From: Candidatus Pacearchaeota archaeon
GTDB taxonomy: Archaea > Nanobdellota > Nanobdellia > Pacearchaeales > GW2011-AR1
DNA: 7,331 bases
Assembly (NCBI GenBank): GCA_018303895.1
Contig: JAGVXJ010000027.1
Coordinates: forward strand, 1-7,331
Direction of reading: 5' to 3'
Position numbers and translations under genes: made by a program. Positions 1 to 5,032 of the stretch are shown here, one piece after another (the first letter of the stretch is position 1; each line of letters opens with the position of its first letter). The notes beneath the pieces were generated by a model, which worked only from the letters and a program-made list of their open reading frames with translations, did not search any database and was not told the origin of the DNA.

Positions 1-2
1 CC

Positions 3-164
3 CAGACACAAAACCCTGAAGAATTGATTAATCAAAAAGAAGACGTGAGGAAAGCCCTTGAACAATTCAGCTGGTTCACATGTCCTACTGAAAGAAATTG
101 TCTGTATAGGAATTTACTCACAGATCGGCTTATGAATTACTTAACTAAATATTTAAAAGAATAG
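3..164 (+). CDS. C-terminal fragment of an unrecognised protein, cut by the window edge
   Basis: The frame is open from the first complete codon and closes at TAG 162-164, giving 53 residues of a protein that begins outside the window. The fragment is mostly charged and polar. It has a Trp-Phe-Thr-Cys-Pro stretch and a second Cys six residues later (TCPTERNC), then a basic tail ending NYLTKYLKE. The other two forward frames stop within the first 30 bases, so this frame is the only credible coding one. I do not recognise the family; the two cysteines could be structural or metal-binding. The gene ends 16 nt before ileS in the same direction, and its last codons contain the presumed ileS TATA box (152-159), so the two need not share a transcript. 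Confidence 0.6.
   Translation, partial: QTQNPEELINQKEDVRKALEQFSWFTCPTERNCLYRNLLTDRLMNYLTKYLKE
152..159 (+). promoter_or_regulatory. TATA box of ileS
   Basis: The octamer TTTAAAAG lies inside the last codons of the upstream gene. Its centre (155.5) is 25.5 nt before the A of the ileS ATG, so TBP/TFB-directed transcription would begin at or next to the start codon. There is no Shine-Dalgarno sequence in the 16-nt gap, which agrees with a leaderless mRNA. Confidence 0.6.
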
Positions 165-180
165 AAGTGCAATAAATAGA

Positions 181-2883
181 ATGTATAATTTTAAGGAAAT
201 TGAAGAAGATGCGAGGAAAATTTGGAAGAAAAACAAAAAAGAAATAGACAAGGCAGTTTTTGATATTCCTAGCAGAAAGATTTTTTCATTTCTTGAGGGG
301 CCGCCGACAGCAAATGCTCCTCCTGGATTGCATCATCTTGAGACTAGAACTTACAAAGATTTGATTTGCAAATTTAAATTTATGCAAGGTTTTTCTGTTC
401 CGAGAAAAGCAGGTTGGGATTGCCATGGATTGCCTGTTGAAGTTCAGATTGAAAAAAAACTGGGATTGGGCTCTAAAAAAGATGTTGTGAAATTTGGAGA
501 AGAAAAATTCATAAAAGAATGCAGAGAAAGTGTTTTTTCTAATATTGAAGACTGGAATAAATCAACAGAAGATCTTAATTATTGGGTTGATTTGAAAAAT
601 CCTTATGTGACTTTGGATAATGATTATGTTGAAAGTGTATGGTGGAGTCTAAAAGAACTTTACAAAAAGAAAATGCTTTACGAAGGGCACAAAGTTGTGC
701 CGTTTTGCCCTCGGTGCGGAACGCCTCTTTCAAGTCATGAAGTTGCTCAAGGTTACAAAGATGTTACAGAAGAATCAGTTTTTGTTGCATTCAAATTAAA
801 AAATAAAAAAGGCGAATATATTTTAGCATGGACAACAACTCCGTGGACACTTCCAGGAAATATTGCTTTAGCTGTTGGGAAAAAAATTGATTATGTGAAA
901 GTAAAACTTGCTGACGGAGATTTGATAATCTTAGCAAAAAAAAGATTAGACGTTTTAAGGGGAGATTACAAAATTGTCGAGGAAATGAAAGGAAAGGATT
1001 TAATCGGGTTAGAATACGAACCGCTTTATGAGATTAAAGAAGCGCAAAATGAAAACTCGCATAAAATTATTGCTGCGGATTTTGTGACAACTGAAGACGG
1101 AACAGGAATTGTTCACACCGCTGGGATGTATGGTGAAGATGAAAGCGCTGAAAAAGATATTAAAGAAGATTTGAAAGAAAGAGGTCTGCTTTACAAAAAA
1201 GAAAAAATAACCCACTCATATCCTTTTTGCTGGAGATGCGATACGCCTCTTTTATATTATGCAATCAACTCGTGGTTTGTAAAAGTGAGTTCTATTCGGG
1301 ATAAAATGATTGAATTAAACAAACAAATAAATTGGGAGCCTTCGCATATCAAAGAGGGAAGATTCGGCAACTGGCTTGAGGGCGCAAAAGACTGGGCACT
1401 TTCAAGATTTAAGTTTTGGGGAACTCCTTTGCCAATATGGAAATGTGAATGCGGAAAAGAAAAGATTGTTGGAAGCGTTGAAGAACTGAAAAAAGAATCT
1501 TCTAAAAAAATTAAAGGAAAAATTGATTTGCATAAGCCATGGATTGACGAAGTGAAAATCAGATGTGAATGCAAAAAAGAAATGTCAAGAGTTTCTGATG
1601 TGATTGACTGCTGGTATGATTCGGGTTCAGCGCCATTTGCGCAATTTCATTATCCATTTGAAAATAAAGATTATTTCAAAAAAAGATTTCCTTATGATTA
1701 TATTTCAGAAGCAATTGACCAGACCCGAGGATGGTTTTACACAATGCATGTTTTGTCGACAATTCTTTTTGAAAAGCCTGCTTACAAGAATGTTATTTGC
1801 GCGGGGCATATTGTCGACGAGAAAGGGGAAAAAATGTCAAAATCAAAAGGGAATATAATCAAGCCAAGAGAAATAATTGACAAAGTTGGTGTTGATGCAA
1901 TTAGATTGCAATTTTGCACAACAGATGCGGGAAACTTCAAGAGGTTTTCTGAAAATCTAATAAGAGAGTCAGTTCTCCCGTTTTTGAATGTGCTTGATAA
2001 CACAAAAAAATTTTATCTTCAATTAGAAAATAAAAAAAATAAAAAACAAATCGAAGACGAATGGATTTTAAGTAAGCTTAATTCACTGATAAAGAAAGTT
2101 ACAGAAAGTTTAGAGAATTATAAAATTGACATTCCGTTCAGGGAAATTCAGAATTTTGTTGTGAATGATTTTTCAAGGAGTTATATTAAAATGACTCGTG
2201 ACCGAGAAGACACAAAAGAGATTATCGGGGAGATTTTGGAAAAAGTTTCATTGCTGCTTGCGCCGTTTGCACCTTATATTTCAGAAAATATTTTTTCAAA
2301 TTTCAGCAAAAAATCTGCGCATCTTTCAAAATGGCCAAAAGCCAACGAGAAAAAGATTGATGAAAAATTAGAAGCAATTTTTGAAGAAACTCTTGGGATA
2401 ATTGAAAAAGGTTTAGCCGAAAGGGACAAGGCAAAAATCGGTTTGAAGTGGCCCTTACATGAAGCAACTATTTTCATTAAAGGTTCTGAAAGATTTAAGG
2501 GTGTTAAAGAGCTGATTCAATCCCAACTTAATGTTAAAAATTTAAAATTTAAATCTCCTGCAGAAAAAGAAACTGAGTTTGTTGTTGAACTCAACACAAC
2601 ACTCACACCTGAACTTGAAGCAGAAGGTTATGCACGGGAAATGTCCAGATTTGTGCAGTCGTGCAGAAAAAATATGGGATTAGATAAAAAAGATTTAATT
2701 GAATTATGCATAAACACCGACGACGAATTCAAAAAAATTCTCGAAATGGAAAAAGATTTCATAAAAGATAGAACCAACGCAAAAAATATTGAAATAGTTA
2801 ACTTTGAAAATAAAAATATTAAAGACACTTTTGATTTTAAAATCAAAGACAAAACAGGGCAAATAGAAATTGTTATAAAATAA
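181..2883 (+). CDS. ileS: Isoleucine--tRNA ligase
   Basis: This class Ia aminoacyl-tRNA synthetase charges tRNA-Ile with isoleucine in the cytoplasm. In order, the 900-residue product shows the HIGH-region signature (GPPTANAPPGLHH, about 40-52) and WDCHGLPVE (79-87). The inserted CP1 editing domain follows, with WTTTPWTLPGN (217-227) and GTGIVHTAGMYGEDE (307-321). Next come WGTPLPIW (413-420), DCWYDSGSAPFAQ (476-488), DQTRGWFY (513-520) and KMSKS (551-555). The helical anticodon-binding domain runs from about 625 to 760, and a C-terminal domain contains LTPELEAEGYAREM. Paired cysteines (176/179, 350/353, 422/424, 462/464) resemble zinc-knuckle positions. Archaeal IleRS is usually a little over 1,000 residues, so this is a compact but complete form. 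The ATG is chosen from the TATA spacing and the N-terminal match to the family. ValRS and LeuRS are excluded by the overall motif set. Confidence 0.97.
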   Translation: MYNFKEIEEDARKIWKKNKKEIDKAVFDIPSRKIFSFLEGPPTANAPPGLHHLETRTYKDLICKFKFMQGFSVPRKAGWDCHGLPVEVQIEKKLGLGSKKDVVKFGEEKFIKECRESVFSNIEDWNKSTEDLNYWVDLKNPYVTLDNDYVESVWWSLKELYKKKMLYEGHKVVPFCPRCGTPLSSHEVAQGYKDVTEESVFVAFKLKNKKGEYILAWTTTPWTLPGNIALAVGKKIDYVKVKLADGDLIILAKKRLDVLRGDYKIVEEMKGKDLIGLEYEPLYEIKEAQNENSHKIIAADFVTTEDGTGIVHTAGMYGEDESAEKDIKEDLKERGLLYKKEKITHSYPFCWRCDTPLLYYAINSWFVKVSSIRDKMIELNKQINWEPSHIKEGRFGNWLEGAKDWALSRFKFWGTPLPIWKCECGKEKIVGSVEELKKESSKKIKGKIDLHKPWIDEVKIRCECKKEMSRVSDVIDCWYDSGSAPFAQFHYPFENKDYFKKRFPYDYISEAIDQTRGWFYTMHVLSTILFEKPAYKNVICAGHIVDEKGEKMSKSKGNIIKPREIIDKVGVDAIRLQFCTTDAGNFKRFSENLIRESVLPFLNVLDNTKKFYLQLENKKNKKQIEDEWILSKLNSLIKKVTESLENYKIDIPFREIQNFVVNDFSRSYIKMTRDREDTKEIIGEILEKVSLLLAPFAPYISENIFSNFSKKSAHLSKWPKANEKKIDEKLEAIFEETLGIIEKGLAERDKAKIGLKWPLHEATIFIKGSERFKGVKELIQSQLNVKNLKFKSPAEKETEFVVELNTTLTPELEAEGYAREMSRFVQSCRKNMGLDKKDLIELCINTDDEFKKILEMEKDFIKDRTNAKNIEIVNFENKNIKDTFDFKIKDKTGQIEIVIK
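2873..2880 (+). promoter_or_regulatory. Possible TATA box inside the 3' end of ileS
   Basis: TTATAAAA overlaps the last codons of ileS. With the spacing seen at other promoters here, a transcript would start near 2902, about 10 nt before the outer helix of the candidate structured RNA (2912). The match may be chance, because Val-Ile-Lys-stop is naturally AT-rich in this genome. Confidence 0.3.
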
Positions 2884-2908
2884 TCCAATTTGGGAATAAA
2901 AAATTGGA
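2884..2908 (+). terminator. Hairpin directly after the ileS stop codon
   Basis: TCCAATTT (2884-2891) and AAATTGGA (2901-2908) form an 8-bp perfect stem with a 9-nt loop, starting at the base after the TAA. It could mark the 3' end of the ileS mRNA or protect it from decay. No U run follows it, so it is not a bacterial-style intrinsic terminator, and archaeal termination mostly uses U tracts. The function is uncertain. Confidence 0.35.
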
Positions 2909-2950
2909 ACAAGCGTGTGTCTAATAATTCTGAGGTTTTTACAACAAAAA

Positions 2951-3035
2951 GCGAGCAACTTCGTGGTAGAAGTATAGCCAGAAAAAAAAACTTCGTGCGA
3001 GGTTGGGAGCAGAGCACTTCAGTGTTTAACGAGGG
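2951..3035 (+). repeat. Tandem unit 1 of a diverged ~85-nt direct repeat
   Basis: The unit opens with gcgagcaacttcgtggtag (2951-2969). It continues with cgtgcgaggttg (2994-3005) and tcagtgtttaa (3019-3029). All three blocks recur in the same order in the adjacent copy at offsets of 85, 84 and 91 nt. A poly-A stretch (2982-2990) separates the first two blocks and is not conserved. Confidence 0.7.
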
Positions 3036-3129
3036 GCGAACAAGTTCGTGGTAGCGACAAATTTTATTTGAATAACGCGTGCGAGATTGCGAATTGCGGG
3101 TAAAAAAACTCAGTGTTAAAAATTTGGGG
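3036..3129 (+). repeat. Tandem unit 2 of a diverged ~85-nt direct repeat
   Basis: This unit begins exactly where unit 1 ends. It opens with gcgaacaagttcgtggtag (3036-3054), 17 of 19 matches to unit 1. It continues with cgtgcgagattg (3078-3089) and tcagtgttaa (3110-3119). Between the conserved blocks the sequence is freely diverged, and a small hairpin CAAAT-ttt-ATTTG (3058-3070) replaces the poly-A stretch of unit 1. Confidence 0.7.
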
Positions 3130-3187
3130 TTAGTAAAAACCTCTTGTATAAAATTATTTTTTAGACACGCTCCCCGAAACAACAAGA

Positions 3188-3195
3188 TTTAAAAA
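3188..3195 (+). promoter_or_regulatory. TATA box of the PEP-CTERM-like gene
   Basis: TTTAAAAA preceded by purine-rich AACAAGA (BRE-like) is centred 25.5 nt before the ATG at 3217, predicting a leaderless mRNA. The extended AGATTTAAAAA is identical to the core of the trmB promoter at 3688-3698. Confidence 0.65.
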
Positions 3196-3216
3196 GAGGG
3201 TTTATTATCTCAGATT

Positions 3217-3591
3217 ATGAGCATAAAAAAAATTATGTTGCCTTTAATTGGAGGATTAGCCTTGTTAACTACGACAGCGTCTGCGACTATGATTAAAGAT
3301 GACCTTGTTACCCCAAGAAGTGCATATCTTTATAATTATTCTTTTAAACCCACTGAAAAAAATGGGAATCCTCTTAATGAAAACGATTTATTTTTCGTGG
3401 GCTTGACTTCAGACGGCAAAGTTAATGCATATTCTTATTTTGGAGCATTGAGATCTCCAAAAGGTTTTTTCTATGTCGGAGAAAAAATTCTCCCCCAACC
3501 AAATAATGTTCCTGTACCTGCTTCGATATTATTATTGGGAACAGGTTTAGTTGGTCTCGCGGGGTTTAATAGAAGAAAAAAAATTTTATAA
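3217..3591 (+). CDS. Small secreted protein with PEP-CTERM/VPLPA-type C-terminal sorting signal
   Basis: The product is 124 residues. Residues 1-23 form a Sec signal peptide: basic MSIKK, a hydrophobic core, then TTTASA with probable cleavage after Ala23. Residues 24-97 are a short polar, aromatic-rich mature region that I do not recognise. Residues 98-124 have the tripartite form of a PEP-CTERM signal: VPVPAS (98-103), a hydrophobic helix LLLGTGLVGLAGF (105-117), and a basic tail NRRKK. In bacteria such tails are cut by exosortase, and the protein is passed to the surface or to extracellular polymer. The small size and flanking regulator suggest an envelope or matrix component. Archaea generally use PGF- or PEF-type tails with archaeosortases, so a near-bacterial VPxPA tail is odd and may indicate transfer. 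No sortase gene lies in the window. Leaderless transcription fixes the start. Confidence 0.85.
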   Translation: MSIKKIMLPLIGGLALLTTTASATMIKDDLVTPRSAYLYNYSFKPTEKNGNPLNENDLFFVGLTSDGKVNAYSYFGALRSPKGFFYVGEKILPQPNNVPVPASILLLGTGLVGLAGFNRRKKIL

Positions 3592-3667
3592 TTGTTTAAC
3601 ACCGACGAGAAATGCGATATTTTTATAAAAAAATTTGCCGAAGATAAAACAATTAAAAAAATTTAGA

Positions 3668-3683
3668 TTGTTACAACTAACAA
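3668..3683 (+). promoter_or_regulatory. Inverted repeat upstream of the trmB-like promoter (candidate operator)
   Basis: TTGTTA-caac-TAACAA is a perfect 6-bp inverted repeat with a 4-nt spacer. It ends 7 nt before the TATA box, where a bound regulator could hinder or help TFB at the BRE. Its GTTA/TAAC half-sites also occur, with wider spacing, at the CAP-gene promoter. An autoregulatory site for the encoded regulator is inferred, not shown. Confidence 0.35.
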
Positions 3684-3690
3684 GGAAAGA

Positions 3691-3698
3691 TTTAAAAA
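3691..3698 (+). promoter_or_regulatory. TATA box of the trmB-like transcription unit
   Basis: TTTAAAAA with purine-rich AAGGAAAGA before it. The window's usual spacing puts the transcript start near 3720, giving a leader of about 139 nt before trmB. A second TTTAAAAA at 3788-3795 would start near 3817 and give a leader of about 42 nt, so either or both may be used. Confidence 0.5.
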
Positions 3699-3737
3699 CA
3701 ATTCATACTTTAAAATAAAAGAAAAAAGGGTGATTAA

Positions 3738-3752
3738 ATGACTACCATTTAG
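3738..3752 (+). CDS. Four-codon leader ORF (MTTI) with strong Shine-Dalgarno
   Basis: ATG ACT ACC ATT TAG is preceded by GGGTGATT (3728-3735), a close match to the archaeal Shine-Dalgarno (GGTGAT) at good spacing. It is the best ribosome-binding site in the window, yet it serves only four codons. A second in-frame stop (TAA 3753-3755) follows at once and overlaps the ATG of the next small ORF. It may be a regulatory leader ORF or the remnant of a decayed gene start. Confidence 0.35.
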   Translation: MTTI

Positions 3753-3754
3753 TA

Positions 3755-3862
3755 ATGTTTTGGGTTCACTCTTTTATTATAACAATGTTTAAAAATAAAA
3801 TGAAAACAGAAACAAAAATATTTGATTATCTGAATTTTAAAATGGAAGGTAAATGCAAATGA
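3755..3862 (+). CDS. 35-codon leader ORF overlapping the trmB-like start by ATGA
   Basis: The frame starts MFWVHSFIITMF, continues with a Lys/Thr-rich middle, and ends MEGKCK. Its TGA (3860-3862) lies in the ATGA that also starts trmB at 3859, the usual signature of translational coupling. It starts 2 nt after the stop of the four-codon ORF. It has no Shine-Dalgarno of its own and resembles no family I know. It could be a coupled leader peptide or an accidental open frame; AT-rich sequence without stops over 35 codons is only mildly surprising. Confidence 0.3.
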   Translation: MFWVHSFIITMFKNKMKTETKIFDYLNFKMEGKCK

Positions 3863-4665
3863 TTATCCGAGATGAATTTTTAAGTCGATTGAGAAAAATT
3901 TTTGATTTAAATCTTTATGAAGTTAAGGTTTGGGCATCTTTACTTTCCCGGGGAACTTCAACCGCAGGGGAATTGAGCAGTATCTCTGATGTTCCGAGGT
4001 CAAGAACTTATGATATCTTGGAAAGTTTGGAGAAAAAAGGATTTATTATTATGAAACTTGGCAAGCCGATTAAATTTGTTGCATTAAAACCCGAAGAAGT
4101 TATCGAGAGGGTTAAGAAAAATTTGATGGTTTACGCTAAAGAAAAAACACAACGACTTGAAGCGTTAAAGGGCGACGATGTTCTTGAAGAGCTTAGCAGT
4201 TTGTTTACAAAGGGAATTAAATTCGTTGAACCAACAGATTTATCGGGAAGTTTAAAGGGAAGACAAAATTTGTACAATCATTTGGATATGATGATTCGAG
4301 ATGCAGAGAAAACCATTACAATCGTGACAACTGCTGAGGGAATTAATAGGAAATTGGAAGCATTGATGCCGAGTTTGGAACAATGCAAAAAGAGGGGAAT
4401 TAAAATAAGAATTGCTGCTCCAATTGATAATAACAATATCAAAATTGCAAGAGAATTAAAAAGAGTTGCAGAAGTTAGAAATCTTGACAAAATAAAAGCT
4501 AGATTTACGATTATTGATTCAAATCAGTTAATGTTTATGCTTCTTGACGACGAGAAATTCCATCCAAATTATGATATTGGGGTTTGGATAAACACAGAAT
4601 TTTTTGCATCGGCTTTAGAACAGATGTTTGAACTTGCTTGGAAGGAAATGAAATCTGTGAAATAA
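3859..4665 (+). CDS. TrmB-family transcriptional regulator
   Basis: This is a one-component archaeal regulator. The N-terminal winged helix-turn-helix lies at about residues 10-90. It includes LNLYEVKVWASLLSRG, the recognition region SDVPRSRTYDILESLEKKG, and the wing IIMKLGKPIKFVALKP. A helical linker (about 90-120) follows. The C-terminal PLD-like effector/dimerisation domain includes LKGRQNLYNHLDMMIRDA, TITIVTTAEG, KKRGIKIRIAAP and FTIIDSNQLMFML. At 268 residues it lacks the extra sugar-binding C-terminal domain of sugar-responsive TrmB proteins, so its ligand is unknown. I prefer ATG 3859 to ATG 3853. The Shine-Dalgarno GGAAGGT (3844-3850) is 8 nt from 3859 but only 2 nt from 3853, and 3859 is the ATGA-coupled start. 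It probably regulates neighbouring surface genes and itself; this is inference. Confidence 0.88.
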   Translation: MIIRDEFLSRLRKIFDLNLYEVKVWASLLSRGTSTAGELSSISDVPRSRTYDILESLEKKGFIIMKLGKPIKFVALKPEEVIERVKKNLMVYAKEKTQRLEALKGDDVLEELSSLFTKGIKFVEPTDLSGSLKGRQNLYNHLDMMIRDAEKTITIVTTAEGINRKLEALMPSLEQCKKRGIKIRIAAPIDNNNIKIARELKRVAEVRNLDKIKARFTIIDSNQLMFMLLDDEKFHPNYDIGVWINTEFFASALEQMFELAWKEMKSVK

Positions 4666-4676
4666 AATAGATCACG

Positions 4677-4852
4677 ATGAAAAGAGAACCGAATTATTTT
4701 TTGTGGTATTTTGTTTCGATTATTTTAACATTAATTATCCATTATTTTGCTTTAAGAAAAATTGAAATGCACGCAACTCTCCATGTGTTTTTTCGTTTTT
4801 AATCTTTACAATTCTAATGGGAATTATTATGAATGCCGTCGAAAAGAAATAA
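4677..4852 (+). pseudogene. Two-helix small membrane protein interrupted by a one-base frameshift
   Basis: The ATG at 4677 opens a frame 11 nt after the trmB stop. It encodes a first membrane segment (YFLWYFVSIILTLIIHYFAL) and the link RKIEMHATLHVFF, then stops at TAA 4800-4802 (41 residues). The -1 frame carries on sensibly from the same place: FSFLIFTILMGIIMNAVEKK, a second membrane segment with a charged end and a stop at 4850-4852. Adding one T to the run of six at 4788-4793 joins them into a 58-residue protein with two transmembrane helices. Likely causes are a mutation or a homopolymer sequencing error. Slippage at UUU before the UAA (4797-4802) is a less likely, programmed alternative. 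The location suggests co-transcription with the regulator. The family was not recognised. Confidence 0.6.
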
Positions 4853-4907
4853 AGCCTGTTAAATAATTCTAAGAGAAATCCTAAAAAAGATTAATTTAGA
4901 CAAAATT

Positions 4908-4928
4908 CTAAGATTATTAAATCTTTAG
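4908..4928 (+). terminator. Hairpin between the small membrane gene and the CAP gene
   Basis: AAGATT (4910-4915), loop ATTA, AATCTT (4920-4925) form a 6-bp stem; CT before and AG after extend it across one extra T. It could end the trmB unit or stabilise its 3' end. The rest of 4853-4974 shows no gene, only a repeated ATTCTAAGA (4866-4874 and 4905-4913). Confidence 0.25.
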
Positions 4929-4974
4929 TGACCCAAATATAAGTACACCCGTTTGTAAAAGATATTCGTGACAG

Positions 4975-5001
4975 CTAGTTATTTGAAAAAAGAGTAACTA
5001 G
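4975..5001 (+). promoter_or_regulatory. Inverted repeat abutting the CAP-gene TATA box (candidate operator)
   Basis: CTAGTTA (4975-4981) and TAACTAG (4995-5001) are perfect 7-bp inverted half-sites separated by 13 nt. The right half overlaps the BRE position, 2 nt before the TATA box. A dimeric protein bound here would compete with TFB. The regulator encoded just upstream is the obvious candidate but is not proven. Confidence 0.4.
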
Positions 5002-5003
5002 AT

Positions 5004-5011
5004 TTTATAAA
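5004..5011 (+). promoter_or_regulatory. TATA box of the CAP-domain gene
   Basis: TTTATAAA is centred 25.5 nt before ATG 5033, the same spacing as at ileS and 3217. This selects ATG 5033 over the TTG at 5024 and puts the short ATG 5020 frame (MIDFNAN) outside the predicted transcript. Confidence 0.6.
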
Positions 5012-5032
5012 AGGTAAATATGATTGATTTTA

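Larger units (their letters stand above)
2902..3175 (+). ncRNA. Candidate structured non-coding RNA (or small MITE-like element)
   Basis: No plausible gene lies here, and the GC-richer patches stand out in an AT-rich window. The outer helix P1 pairs 2912-2917 and 2920-2924 (AGCGTG, TCTAA) with 3161-3171 (TTAGACACGCT), 11 bp with a 2-nt bulge. The nested helix P2 pairs 2932-2942 (GAGGTTTTTAC) with 3133-3143, 11 bp perfect, and continues as AAC 2943-2945 with GTT 3129-3131 across one bulged base. Two diverged ~85-nt tandem copies sit inside P2. A local hairpin ACTTC-gtggta-GAAGT lies at 2958-2973. Signature sequences of RNase P RNA, SRP RNA, tRNA or box C/D RNA are not evident. The inverted ends would equally suit a non-autonomous mobile element, and the strand is not certain. 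The minus-strand frame crossing it reads as low-complexity shadow. Confidence 0.5.

Noticed and set aside
44..56. gaggaaagccc resembles the conserved GAGGAAAGUCC of RNase P RNA
   Set aside because: It lies inside an open reading frame that runs to a stop at 162-164. No other RNase P conserved region or pairing partner is visible downstream before ileS.
1009..2477. Several 67-105-codon frames on both strands within ileS
   Set aside because: They are shadow frames of ileS with Phe/Ser/Ile-rich composition and no promoter, ribosome site or family motif.
2994..3017. gggagcag within a small stem (GTGC/GCAC) resembles the GGAGCAG of SRP RNA helix 8
   Set aside because: The opposite-strand loop and GNRA-type tetraloop of helix 8 are missing, the loop is too short, and no Alu-domain motif is seen.
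2628..3185. 185-codon open frame on the minus strand across the ileS 3' end and the repeat region
   Set aside because: It lies largely antisense to clearly coding ileS, has the composition of a shadow frame with no domain, and runs through the inverted and tandem repeats.
4278..4490. 70-codon minus-strand frame within the trmB-like gene
   Set aside because: It is antisense to a well-supported gene; its hydrophobic look follows from complementing Lys/Asn/Glu-rich codons.
5024..5032. TTG start adding three residues to the CAP protein
   Set aside because: ATG 5033 is the standard codon, sits exactly 25.5 nt from the TATA centre and begins a normal signal peptide.
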